64,000 nt of DNA from Demequina gelatinilytica (GTDB taxonomy: Bacteria; Actinomycetota; Actinomycetes; Actinomycetales; Demequinaceae): positions 62,001-126,000 of the forward strand of contig NZ_BBLV01000007.1 in NCBI RefSeq assembly GCF_000971115.1, read 5' to 3'. Below are positions 1 through 8,183 of the stretch, piece by piece (within the stretch, counting starts at the first letter, position 1; each line of letters begins with the position of its first letter). A program made the translations under genes and the position numbers. The notes below the pieces were generated by a model that searched no databases, was not told where the DNA came from, and worked only from the letters and a program-made list of their open reading frames with translations.

Positions 1-386
1 CGCAGACCATCGATCGCATCATCGACGTCTTCCCCTCGGAGCAGCAGGGCCAGGTGCGCACGCAGCTCGCCACCGCGATCCAGGGAGTCGTCTGCCAGGC
101 GCTCGCCAAGCGCGCCGACGGCGCCGGCCGTGCGGTCGCCACCGAGGTCATGATCGCGACGCCGGCCATCAGGAACCTGATCCGCGAGGGCAAGACCCAC
201 CAGATCTACTCGATGATGCAGTCCGGCTCGCGCCAGGGCATGCACACCATGGACCAGCACCTCGCGGAGCTGGTGCGCAGCGGACGGATCTCCTACGAGT
301 CCGGCCTCGAGCTGTGCCACCACTACGAGGACTTCAACCGTCTGTGCGGCCGCACGGGTGCCGACGCGCAGGGAGGCCAGCACTGA
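1..386 (+). CDS. pilT: Type IV pilus retraction ATPase PilT (5' truncated)
   Basis: C-terminal 127 residues of a PilT/GspE-family hexameric ATPase; the gene enters from the left edge in the frame beginning at base 3. The segments ATPAIRNLIREGKTHQIYSMM and MHTMDQHLAELVRSGRIS are the typical PilT C-terminal domain that follows the Walker and His boxes, which lie outside the window. In the family this cytoplasmic motor depolymerises the pilus and drives twitching. The stop codon overlaps the pilC start by one base (TGATG), so the two are translationally coupled in the pilus operon. A PilT-like second ATPase used for another purpose cannot be excluded from the tail alone, but the context favours PilT. 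Confidence 0.93.
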   Translation, partial: QTIDRIIDVFPSEQQGQVRTQLATAIQGVVCQALAKRADGAGRAVATEVMIATPAIRNLIREGKTHQIYSMMQSGSRQGMHTMDQHLAELVRSGRISYESGLELCHHYEDFNRLCGRTGADAQGGQH

Positions 387-1618
387 TGGCGGCCACCGAC
401 ATCAAGAAGTTCGACTACGCGGTCCGCGACACGCACGGCAAGATCCAGAAGGGCACCATCGAGGCGCCCTCCGAGGGCGCCGTCGCCCACCGGCTCAAGG
501 AGATGGGTCTCGCCCCGGTGTCGATCACCGAGGTGAAGACCGGCGGCCTCCAGGCCGAGATCAAGATCCCGGGCCTGTCCGACCGCATCAAGCTCAAGGA
601 CGTCGCCGTCATGTCGCGCCAGCTCGCGACCATGATCGCGTCCGGCCTGTCGCTGCTTCGAGCGCTCAGCATCCTCGCCGAGCAGACGGAGAACCCGGCG
701 CTCGCGCGAGTGCTGCAGGAGGTGCGTAACGACGTCGAGGCTGGGTCCTCCTTCTCGGCTTCGCTGTCGAAGCACGACAACGCCTTCCCGCCGCTCATGG
801 TCAACATGGTCCGCGCGGGTGAGGTCGGTGGATTCCTGGACGATGTCCTCGAGTCGGTCGCCGCGAACTTCGAGTCCGAGGTCAAGCTGCGCGGCAAGGT
901 GAAGTCCGCGATGACCTACCCCGTGGTGGTCTTCGTCATCGCGATCCTCGCGGTGATCGGCATGCTGCTCTTCATCGTGCCGGTGTTCGCGAACATGTTC
1001 GCGGACCTCGGTGGCGAGCTGCCGTTCCTCACCCAGATCCTGGTCGCGATGTCGAACGGGCTCAAGATCGGCATCCTGCCGCTCATCATCGGGATCATCG
1101 CGTTCACCACGTTCTGGAACAAGAACAAGAACAAGGTGGAGTTCCGCGAGAAGGTCGAGCCGGTCTACCTCAAGCTTCCGGTGTTCGGCATGCTGATCCA
1201 GAAGATCGCGCTGGCGCGCTTCACGCGCAACCTCGGCGCGATGATCCGCTCGGGCGTGCCGATCCTCCAGGCGCTGGACATCGTGGGCCAGGCGAGCGGC
1301 AACATCGTGATCGAGCGCGCAGCCAAGGACGTGCGCGAGTCGGTGCGCACCGGTAACTCGCTGGCCAAGCCGCTCGCGCAGCACGAGGTGTTCCCGCCCA
1401 TGGTGGTCCAGATGATGGCCGTCGGTGAGGACACGGGTGCGCTCGACACCATGCTCGACAAGGTCGCGGACTTCTACGACCAGGAGGTCGAGGCGACCAC
1501 GGAGGCGCTGACGTCGCTCATCGAGCCGCTCATGATCGCGGTGCTCGGCGGCATCATCGGCTTCATGGTCATCGGTCTGTACATGCCGATCTTCTCGGTG
1601 TTCTCGCTGGTCGAATAA
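386..1618 (+). CDS. pilC: Type IV pilus inner-membrane platform protein PilC
   Basis: 410-residue PilC/GspF-family protein, full family length. It has two tandem T2SSF domains (about residues 60-185 and 265-390), each with the MSRQLATMIASGLSLLRAL / FTRNLGAMIRSGVPILQAL signature, and three predicted membrane segments near residues 179-205, 228-245 and 382-402. PilC is the membrane platform on which the extension and retraction ATPases act. I chose the ATG that overlaps the pilT stop (MAATDIKKFDYAV); an upstream GTG in the same frame would add residues that look like antisense noise. The next gene, the major pilin, follows after 113 bp containing two weak hairpins. Confidence 0.95.
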   Translation: MAATDIKKFDYAVRDTHGKIQKGTIEAPSEGAVAHRLKEMGLAPVSITEVKTGGLQAEIKIPGLSDRIKLKDVAVMSRQLATMIASGLSLLRALSILAEQTENPALARVLQEVRNDVEAGSSFSASLSKHDNAFPPLMVNMVRAGEVGGFLDDVLESVAANFESEVKLRGKVKSAMTYPVVVFVIAILAVIGMLLFIVPVFANMFADLGGELPFLTQILVAMSNGLKIGILPLIIGIIAFTTFWNKNKNKVEFREKVEPVYLKLPVFGMLIQKIALARFTRNLGAMIRSGVPILQALDIVGQASGNIVIERAAKDVRESVRTGNSLAKPLAQHEVFPPMVVQMMAVGEDTGALDTMLDKVADFYDQEVEATTEALTSLIEPLMIAVLGGIIGFMVIGLYMPIFSVFSLVE

Positions 1619-1634
1619 CAACACAAAGGCTTCT

Positions 1635-1692
1635 CCCCGGCGGACGTCTGAGGCGCTCACCGGGGCAGGAGGGACACACCACCTGGGTGTCC
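1635..1692 (+). other. Two small hairpins between pilC and the pilin gene
   Basis: Bases 1635-1640 (CCCCGG) can pair with 1660-1665 (CCGGGG), and 1672-1677 (GGACAC) pairs with 1687-1692 (GTGTCC). A TTGACT at 1693-1698 resembles a -35 element, but no matching TANNNT lies 16-18 bp downstream. The elements could be a partial terminator, a processing site, or part of a pilin-specific promoter region; the sequence does not decide. Confidence 0.3.
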
Positions 1693-1731
1693 TTGACTCA
1701 TCACAACGAAACTGAAAGTGAGGCAAGCGAA

Positions 1732-2145
1732 ATGATCGCTCGCATCCGCAAGGCCCAGGAGACCGAGGGCTTCACCCTCATCGAGCTCCTCGTCGTCATG
1801 ATCATTATCGGCATCCTCGCCGCGGTCGCCATCCCGATCTTCCTCTCGCAGCGCGAGAAGGCCGAGGACTCGGCGGCCAAGGCCGACGTCTCGACCATCG
1901 GCAAGGAGATCGCGACCTACTTCGTCGACGGCACCGGTGTCCCGGTCATCGCCGGCGGTAGCGGCGCCCCCTACACCCTCGACGGCGCCACCATCGGCAA
2001 CTCGTCGAACAACGTGGTGCTCAGCGGCCAGTCGATCACCGACTCGACCGACTGGTGCGTCTACGTCACCAACCCGAAGGGTGACAAGGCTGTGACCGGC
2101 TTCTCCTACTCCGCCGCCGGCGGCCTGGAGGAGGGCACCTGCTAA
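1732..2145 (+). CDS. pilA: Major type IV pilin (prepilin)
   Basis: 137-residue prepilin. A short charged leader (MIARIRKAQETEG) ends at the prepilin peptidase site EG/FTLIELLVVMIIIG, with the invariant Glu at mature position 5 followed by the hydrophobic N-terminal helix and AIPIFLSQREKAED. Two cysteines near the C-terminus (DWCVYV and EGTC) could form the usual pilin disulphide loop. The protein should be cleaved and N-methylated by the peptidase encoded at 6297 and polymerised into the fibre. An in-frame GTG at 1687 would give a 28-residue leader; the ATG at 1732 is preferred for the normal leader length and the GTGAGG element upstream. It is assigned as the major subunit because it is the smallest pilin and is followed by a stable hairpin. 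Confidence 0.93.
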   Translation: MIARIRKAQETEGFTLIELLVVMIIIGILAAVAIPIFLSQREKAEDSAAKADVSTIGKEIATYFVDGTGVPVIAGGSGAPYTLDGATIGNSSNNVVLSGQSITDSTDWCVYVTNPKGDKAVTGFSYSAAGGLEEGTC

Positions 2146-2162
2146 TTCGCAGGTAGCGCTTC

Positions 2163-2196
2163 CCCGTGGCGGGGCGGGCAACCGCCCCGCCACGGG
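2163..2196 (+). terminator. Perfect 15-bp hairpin with GCAA tetraloop after pilA
   Basis: The arms 2163-2177 (CCCGTGGCGGGGCGG) and 2182-2196 pair without mismatch around a GCAA (GNRA) tetraloop. There is no T-run; ACCACACATTTTCG follows. It lies 17 nt after the pilin stop codon and 36 nt before the next gene of the same operon, so it may be a partial terminator or a 3' stabilising structure that raises pilin mRNA over the minor-pilin mRNA. Confidence 0.7.
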
Positions 2197-2232
2197 ACCA
2201 CACATTTTCGAACTGCTGAGGGAGCCCCACCG

Positions 2233-4104
2233 ATGCCGACGAGCCTGCGACGTCGTCTGCTGGACCCGCGTGACGAGGGATTCACGCTGGTCGAGCTGAT
2301 CGTCGCCATGTTCGTCATCGCGATCGTGCTGCTCTCGATCCTCTTCGTCCAGGCGAACGCGCTTACCACCAACGCGCAGTCGGACCAGCGCCAGCAGGCG
2401 ACGTCCCACGCGAATGCCGCGATGGAGCAGATGCGCGCGCTGCCGTGGGACGTGCTGACGCGCGGTCTCTCCTCGAACTTCGTGGGCGCGTCGGGTGGCG
2501 ATCCGTTCGTCACCGGCGCCTCGGTGAAGCTCGGTGACCCCGCCGATGCAGCGACGCCGGTGTATGCGCTCCGGGTCTCGGGCACACAGCTGGGGGACGA
2601 CGAGACGGCGTGGCCGCCGCTGTTCGACACCTCCGGCTCCAATCTCACCCAGGTCCAGGACATCGCCGGCCGCGGGACGGTGTTCGACGTCCGTGCCTAC
2701 GTGCTGGACGCGGACCCGGCCGACGCGAGCGGCGGCAGCAACGGCCTGGGCATCGCCGTGATCGTCAGCTACGAAGGTCTCGACTCGGGCAAGACCGAGT
2801 ACACCGCGCTGGTCTCGACCGCGTACAAGCCCAACGGCGGATGCGGCAACACCGCCGAGTCGCCGTTCCTCGCCTCGTGCGAGGCGCGCTTCGACGCGAC
2901 CTCCAAGTCGGGCGGCATCGTGACGCGCATCGATGCGTCCGAGCTGGTGACCGTGGGCCCCGACGACGAGCTCGGCCTCGGGCCGGCGACGGAGGTCCTC
3001 CCGTCCTCCGGTCTGTGGACCGCGGAGTCCCGCGCAGTGACCACCGGCGCGCGGCTCGCGAGCCAGCAGTATTCGGTGGTCGACACCTACACGTGGCACG
3101 GCGGCCTCACGTGGGACGACGATGACGACGACACCGTGCCTGCGGATGAGGGTTGGACCACAGGACAGGGCACCGCGAAGCTGCAGGCCTCGGACAACTT
3201 CGCCCTCGCGGAGGTCGCCGAGGATCCGGCCGACACCACCTCCGTCACCGGTGGCGGCACCCAGACCTTCTCGGGCCTTGGCTGGATGACGCTGTCGATG
3301 CGTGCGGACGACGGCACCACAGGCACGCTTCGCGCGACGAGCGCACGCTCATGCCCGGTGTTCGTCAACTCCTCCAGCATCCCCGCCACGCAGACGTGCG
3401 GCGTGTCCAGCGCGGGTGGCGCCTCGGACCGTCCCGTGAGCACGCTCAGCGTGTCGGGCAACGCGATCACGCTGTCGAAGGTGTCCTCGGGCTCCTCGCC
3501 CAGCTCCGACGCCTGGGTCGGGCGCTTCTCGGAGGCGATCGTCGGCAACACCGACACCCGCTGCTTCGCGGTCGCCAATGCTGGTTGCGCCTCGGCCGGC
3601 AGCCGGATGGGCTTCAGCCAGGCGACGTTCGGCCAGTCCTCGAGCTGGGAGGACTCGGACGCCGCCGACGGCCTGGTAGAGATCTCGAACTATGCGGAGA
3701 TCCTGGTCGCCGACCGTGGCTCGCTCCAGCTGACGGACGTCTGGACCGCGACCCGCGCTGCCCAGATCCGGATCTGGAACGGCACCGACTACACCACCAT
3801 CGTGGTGGACGCGGACACCAACGGCACCTGGAGCGCACCCGCGGTGACCTTCGAGACCTCCAACGCGGTCGTCACCGCGACGGCGGAGCTGCTCGTGTCG
3901 CCGACCACGTCGCAGACCACGGGTGCATCGCCATGCAAGACCGAGGCCTGCGCCGTGAGCCTGACCAGCGGGCTCATCACCGTCGACGTCGAGCTCCAGG
4001 TCGAGCCCAAGGCGGCGGACGCGGATCCCTTCCAGATCTCGTCGAGCACCACCATCGGCAGCGGAGTCGCGTCGGTCTCGTACAAGGAGCCCGAGGATGT
4101 CTGA
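2233..4104 (+). CDS. Large minor pilin, PilV-like N-terminus with 580-residue exported domain
   Basis: 623-residue prepilin-like protein. The leader ends at the type III signal peptide EG/FTLVELIVAMFVIAIV, followed by a hydrophobic helix and a very large extracytoplasmic region. Ordinary PilV-type minor pilins are about 150-200 residues, so this one is three to four times larger. It has eight cysteines in four closely spaced pairs (GGCGN/LASCE, RSCPV/QTCGV, TRCFA/AGCAS, SPCKT/EACAV) and is rich in Ser, Thr, Asp and Gly, as expected for a disulphide-stabilised beta-rich surface domain. The start has a good GAGGGA ribosome site. It overlaps the next pilin gene by 8 nt. A tip adhesin role is inference from size and position; the globular part matches no family I can name. 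Confidence 0.85.
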   Translation: MPTSLRRRLLDPRDEGFTLVELIVAMFVIAIVLLSILFVQANALTTNAQSDQRQQATSHANAAMEQMRALPWDVLTRGLSSNFVGASGGDPFVTGASVKLGDPADAATPVYALRVSGTQLGDDETAWPPLFDTSGSNLTQVQDIAGRGTVFDVRAYVLDADPADASGGSNGLGIAVIVSYEGLDSGKTEYTALVSTAYKPNGGCGNTAESPFLASCEARFDATSKSGGIVTRIDASELVTVGPDDELGLGPATEVLPSSGLWTAESRAVTTGARLASQQYSVVDTYTWHGGLTWDDDDDDTVPADEGWTTGQGTAKLQASDNFALAEVAEDPADTTSVTGGGTQTFSGLGWMTLSMRADDGTTGTLRATSARSCPVFVNSSSIPATQTCGVSSAGGASDRPVSTLSVSGNAITLSKVSSGSSPSSDAWVGRFSEAIVGNTDTRCFAVANAGCASAGSRMGFSQATFGQSSSWEDSDAADGLVEISNYAEILVADRGSLQLTDVWTATRAAQIRIWNGTDYTTIVVDADTNGTWSAPAVTFETSNAVVTATAELLVSPTTSQTTGASPCKTEACAVSLTSGLITVDVELQVEPKAADADPFQISSSTTIGSGVASVSYKEPEDV

Positions 4105-4783
4105 GCGGCTGCGGCGGATGCGTGAGGAGGACCGGGGTTTCACCCTGGTCGAGCTGCTCATCGCGATGGGGATCTTCGGGTTGCTGATGGCCTTGGTCTT
4201 CAACCTCCTGATCGAGATGATGTACCAGTCGAACGACAACCTGGCTCGTACCCGTGCAGTGGAGCAGGCGCGCCTGGGCATCTCGCAGATCGACCGCCAG
4301 ATCCGTTCGGGCAACGTCATCCTCGATCCCGCGATGGAGAACCCCGCGAACGCAGGCCTCGCCGCATCGGAGACGTACTACAGCCTCCGCGTCTACACGC
4401 AGGAGGACGGCGGGGACATGTGCGTGCAGTGGCGGGTGCTGTTCCCGGACGCGGCCAGCGAGTACGGCTCGCTGCAGTTCCGTGAGTGGGAGGCGGGAGA
4501 CCCGTCGAGCGTCACGTCCTGGGCGAACGTGGCCAACAACGTCGTCGCGGCGACCGGAACCCCCGACCTCGACGACCCCGAGACCTGGCCGCCCTTCTGG
4601 GTGGACACGAGCCTCTCGGCAGACGCGCGCACCACGGCGCAGCGCATCCGCATCACCCTTCGCATGGGTGATCCGTCCGCCCGCGAGGACGCGAAGCCCG
4701 CGACCGTGAGCTCGGTGGTGACCGGGCGCAACACCGTCTTCCAGTACTCGGCGCTGCACTGCGCGGATGTGCCGGCCGCCTAA
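4097..4783 (+). CDS. Minor pilin, PilW-like
   Basis: 228 residues with a prepilin leader (MSERLRRMREEDRG) and the class III signal RG/FTLVELLIAMGIFGLLMAL, then a soluble domain. The spacing and the post-helix segment (RTRAVEQARLGISQIDRQIRSG) resemble PilW/PulJ-type minor pseudopilins, which join the initiating complex at the pilus tip. It contains one cysteine pair (DMCVQ and LHCAD). It sits between the large PilV-like and PilX-like genes, overlapping the former by 8 nt, the usual minor-pilin arrangement V-W-X. Homology beyond the N-terminus is too weak for a firm subfamily name. Confidence 0.82.
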   Translation: MSERLRRMREEDRGFTLVELLIAMGIFGLLMALVFNLLIEMMYQSNDNLARTRAVEQARLGISQIDRQIRSGNVILDPAMENPANAGLAASETYYSLRVYTQEDGGDMCVQWRVLFPDAASEYGSLQFREWEAGDPSSVTSWANVANNVVAATGTPDLDDPETWPPFWVDTSLSADARTTAQRIRITLRMGDPSAREDAKPATVSSVVTGRNTVFQYSALHCADVPAA

Positions 4784-4796
4784 GGAGCTGATGAGG

Positions 4797-6296
4797 ATGC
4801 TGACTCGACTGACACCCCGCGTGCTGCGCTCCGACGAGGGCATCGCGCTCGTCGCGGCGATGGCCGTCGCGCTCATCGGCATGTCCGTCGCGATGATCGT
4901 GGTCGCGCAGACCATCATGGTCGCGAACGACTCCGGGCGCGATCGTGTCCGGACCGCGGAGGTCCACTCGGCCGAGGCCGCCATCGACTCGGCCATGGCC
5001 CAGCTCGAGAACGCGGCGACCTGCGAGATCGACCCCGTCGCGCTCGGCTCGGAGGGTTCCGAGACCGACGTGACGGTGGACATGGAGTTCTACGCCGCGG
5101 ACGGCGTCACCCCTGTCACGTGCGCCGGTGGTGTGTACTCGGACGTCCCCGCCTTCGCCACCGTCCGCGCGACCTCGACGGCCGGCACCGCGCTGCCGGG
5201 CATCGACCCCGAGCGCACCGTCGAGGTGAAGCTCGCGCTGACCCCCAAGTCGGGAGAGACGGCCAAGGCCGCGATCTTCACGGGCACGCTCCTCACCACG
5301 GGCGTGGGCGTGGACACGGACTCGAGCTTCGCCGGTGCGAATGCCGACGTCTGGGTCGACAGCGGTTCGTGGCGCTGCAACGACAACGCGGACATCCAGG
5401 GCTCGGTCTACGTGCCCCAGGGCGGCGTGAACATCCAGAACGGCGCGTGCAAGATCCGTGACGACATCTGGGCGCGCGACTTCCTCACGTTCAACACCAA
5501 GAACGGCGTCAACGGCGACATCACCGTCCAGAACGGCAACCTCACCACCAGCAACGGCGCGATCAACGCCGGTGGAGAGGTCCACATCGCCGGCACCATC
5601 GACTACCCCTCGAAGGTGACCGCGGACAGCGGCGTGGTGCAGTACGGGATCGGCTCGAGCGCGATCACGCCGATGAGCGCGAGCGGTATGCCCGTCATCA
5701 CCTACGACCCCTCGGATTGGCCCGGCTGGGAGTTCGTCACCAAGGCACAGTTCACCAGCGAGGTGATCTCGCAGTGGAGCTCGCCCACCTGGTTCCACTC
5801 GGACATCAACAACTGCTCGTTCGGCTCGTGGCAGGGTGGATCGGTCATCAACTTCACGCGTGACGAGGCCGTCTACGACCTCCGCGGCTGTGCGCCGCTG
5901 CTGCCCAACGGCATCAAGTTCGCCATCTACGGAGACACCGCGATCTTCGTCAACGAGCTCTCGGCGAACAGCCTCACCATCTACAGCGGTGACGGCGAGG
6001 CGCACAACCTCTACCTCATCGCTCCTTCCCCCTCCGCGACGGCCAACGGGATCAAGGTCACGAGCTCGCTGCGCGTCGAGGTGCCGCTCGAGACCTTCAT
6101 CTACTCCGCGACCGCGGTGCACTTCACCAACAGCTCCTTCATCCGTGGCCAGATCTTCGCGAGCTCGCTCAAGATGGACCCGAGCTCCGAGGTCGAGTAC
6201 TCGCCCGTGGGAGAGAACTGGTTCACCATCAACCCGAGCACCAGCACCAGCAACGGCTTCACGGTGCAGATCCTGGCCAAGCGCGAGGTCTCGTAG
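4797..6296 (+). CDS. PilX-like pilus assembly protein with long exported repeat-rich domain
   Basis: 499 residues. The N-terminus (RSDEGIALVAAMAVALIGMSVAMIVVAQ is the membrane region) has the PilX/GspK-type pattern, where the hydrophobic helix is followed by an AEAAIDSAMAQLE-like helix. The C-terminal region of about 400 residues has short recurring units (IQGSVYVPQGG, IQNGACKIRD, INGDI-like NGDITVQNGN, GGEVHIAGTID) that look like a right-handed beta-helix or bactofilin-like stack. It has six cysteines in three pairs. ATG 4797 is preferred over ATG 4791 because AAGGAG at 4782-4787 is then 9 nt away. The large size and repeats are unusual for PilX, which is normally under 200 residues. It directly abuts the prepilin peptidase gene. 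Confidence 0.8.
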   Translation: MLTRLTPRVLRSDEGIALVAAMAVALIGMSVAMIVVAQTIMVANDSGRDRVRTAEVHSAEAAIDSAMAQLENAATCEIDPVALGSEGSETDVTVDMEFYAADGVTPVTCAGGVYSDVPAFATVRATSTAGTALPGIDPERTVEVKLALTPKSGETAKAAIFTGTLLTTGVGVDTDSSFAGANADVWVDSGSWRCNDNADIQGSVYVPQGGVNIQNGACKIRDDIWARDFLTFNTKNGVNGDITVQNGNLTTSNGAINAGGEVHIAGTIDYPSKVTADSGVVQYGIGSSAITPMSASGMPVITYDPSDWPGWEFVTKAQFTSEVISQWSSPTWFHSDINNCSFGSWQGGSVINFTRDEAVYDLRGCAPLLPNGIKFAIYGDTAIFVNELSANSLTIYSGDGEAHNLYLIAPSPSATANGIKVTSSLRVEVPLETFIYSATAVHFTNSSFIRGQIFASSLKMDPSSEVEYSPVGENWFTINPSTSTSNGFTVQILAKREVS

Positions 6297-7082
6297 GTGC
6301 AGGTCTGGATCGTCCCCGTCGCCGCGGCGCTCGGGCTGCTGTGCGGCTCGTTCGCCAACGTGCTGATCGCCCGTATCCCTGCGGGGGAGCGATGGGCGAA
6401 CGAGCGGAGCCGGTGCCCGCGTTGCGGGCACCAGCTCGCATGGCATGACAACATCCCGGTGCTGTCATGGCTGTGGCTCCGGCGCCGGTGCCGCTATTGC
6501 GCAGCGCCCATCTCGGCGCGCTATCCCATCGTCGAGCTCTCGACCGCGGCGCTGTTCGCTGCGGTCGCGGCGGTTCACGGTGCGAGCTGGCTCACGGTGG
6601 CGCTCCTCTATCTGGCCCTTGTGTCGGTCGCGCTGTTCGTCATCGACCTCGATGTCCAGCGGCTTCCCAACGAGCTGGTGCTCCCCGCGATCCCCGTGGT
6701 GCTCGTCTTCGTGGCGGCACAGGCGGGCACCGACGGCGACTGGTGGACGCTCGCACGCGCGGCGCTCGGCGGCCTCGCGCTCGGCGGCTTCTACTTCGTG
6801 CTGTGGTTCCTGTACCCCAAGGGACTCGGCTTCGGCGATGTGAAGGCGGCGGTGCTCCTCGGGATCGCGCTGGGCGCGGTCGGATGGGACGCGCTCGCCG
6901 TGGGAGGCATCCTGGGCCCGCTCATCGGCGGCGTCGCCGGGATCGCCGCCATCGTCCGCCATCGCAAGGCGGCGGGCGTGCGCATCGCCTACGGCCCGTG
7001 GCTGATCGCGGGAGCGTGGGTGGGTCTCCTCGCGGGGCCCGAATTGTGGACCGCTTACCTGAATGTGGCCCTGGGTGCTTGA
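6297..7082 (+). CDS. pilD: Prepilin peptidase / N-methyltransferase
   Basis: 261-residue polytopic A24-family aspartyl protease. The N-terminal domain carries the two zinc-binding CXXC pairs (CPRCG near residue 41, CRYCA near 65) between membrane segments. The two catalytic aspartates are in VIDLDVQRLPNEL and in GLGFGDVKAA near residue 178 (the GXGD motif). It cleaves and methylates the pilin and minor pilins encoded just upstream. The GTG start follows the PilX-like stop codon with no gap, so translation is coupled. An intervening 57 bp then leads to pilM. Confidence 0.95.
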   Translation: MQVWIVPVAAALGLLCGSFANVLIARIPAGERWANERSRCPRCGHQLAWHDNIPVLSWLWLRRRCRYCAAPISARYPIVELSTAALFAAVAAVHGASWLTVALLYLALVSVALFVIDLDVQRLPNELVLPAIPVVLVFVAAQAGTDGDWWTLARAALGGLALGGFYFVLWFLYPKGLGFGDVKAAVLLGIALGAVGWDALAVGGILGPLIGGVAGIAAIVRHRKAAGVRIAYGPWLIAGAWVGLLAGPELWTAYLNVALGA

Positions 7083-7139
7083 GAACCCGGGGCTAGTGAC
7101 CGATAGGGAAGACAACGTGGCTCGAGAAGAGGGAGTGCC

Positions 7140-8183
7140 GTGGCAGTCAAGAGGATAGGCCTCGACATCGGCAGCACCGAGGTGCGCCTTGCCGAGGTCG
7201 AGTTCGCCGGGAAGGGACCGGCCGCGGGCGGCAAGGGAACGTTGACCGCATTCGCGCGGGCACCGCTGCCGTCGGGCGCGGTGCAGCAGGCCGAGGTCGT
7301 CGACGTCTCCGCCGTCGGTGCGGCCATCAAGAAGGCGTATCACGCGGGCGGCTTCAGCACCAAGGAGGTCGTGGTCGGGGTCGACACCCCGGCCGTCGTG
7401 GTGCGTGAGCTCGAGCTCCCCGAGATGCCGCTCCCGCAGCTGCGCAGCTCGTTGCCGTTCCAGGTCCAGGAGATGCTCCCGATGTCCGCGGACGAGGCGC
7501 TGCTGGACTTCTACCCGACCAGCCAGCGCGACACCGACAACGCGTCGTTGCTGCGCGGGATCCTGGTCGCGGCACCCAAGGCGCTCGTGGCGCAGAACGT
7601 GCTCGCGGTCGAGAACGCCGGGCTGCGGCCCGTGCAGGTGGATCTGGGCGCCTTCGCGCTGCTGCGTGCGCAGATGACCGATGCGATCGCCAACCAGGTG
7701 GTCGCGTTCGTCGACATCGGCGCGCGCACCACCACGGTCGCGATCGCGGCACAGGGCTCACCCCGCCTGGTGCGCATGCTCGCCGACGGCGGCCAGAGCA
7801 TCAGCTCCGCGATCATGTCGACGGCGAAGGTCGACGCGGTGCAGGCCGAGCAGCTCAAGCAGCAGCTCGGCAGCGCGCCGGCGGACGTCCGCGAGGCGGT
7901 GGACACGGCGCTCCGCGGCCTGGTCGAAGGCATCCGCAACACCTTCGTGTACTACGCGAGCTCCAATCCCGGCTCGGCGATCGACCAGGTGGTCATCACC
8001 GGCGGCGGTGCCTACACGCCGGGACTCGGTCAGGGGCTGGCCTCCGCGAGCCGCCTGCGCGTGACCTACGGCAACGCGTTCGCGCGCGTGTCCGCGGGCA
8101 AGAAGGTGTCCCGCGAGACCCTGAGCGGTCTCGAGTCCATGGTGCCGATCGCCGTCGGCCTCGCATTCGGGGAGGTCTCGTGA
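7140..8183 (+). CDS. pilM: Type IV pilus actin-like ATPase PilM
   Basis: 347 residues with the actin-like fold signatures: an N-terminal phosphate loop KRIGLDIGSTEVRLAEVEF, a second loop VAFVDIGARTTTVAI near residue 187, and a C-terminal ITGGGAYTPGLGQGLA near 287. PilM is a cytoplasmic ring component that binds the N-terminal tail of PilN. The GTG start has GAGGGA upstream. It overlaps pilN by 4 nt (GTGA). No PilP or PilQ gene follows, as expected in a Gram-positive cell without an outer membrane. Confidence 0.95.
   Translation: MAVKRIGLDIGSTEVRLAEVEFAGKGPAAGGKGTLTAFARAPLPSGAVQQAEVVDVSAVGAAIKKAYHAGGFSTKEVVVGVDTPAVVVRELELPEMPLPQLRSSLPFQVQEMLPMSADEALLDFYPTSQRDTDNASLLRGILVAAPKALVAQNVLAVENAGLRPVQVDLGAFALLRAQMTDAIANQVVAFVDIGARTTTVAIAAQGSPRLVRMLADGGQSISSAIMSTAKVDAVQAEQLKQQLGSAPADVREAVDTALRGLVEGIRNTFVYYASSNPGSAIDQVVITGGGAYTPGLGQGLASASRLRVTYGNAFARVSAGKKVSRETLSGLESMVPIAVGLAFGEVS

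Noticed and set aside
323-1726. 467-residue open frame on the minus strand opposite pilC
   Set aside because: Arg/His/Asp-rich shadow caused by high GC at third positions; no motif, no ribosome site, and it covers a certain gene.
1687-1731. Earlier GTG start for the major pilin
   Set aside because: It would lengthen the leader to 28 residues; the ATG at 1732 gives a normal prepilin leader.
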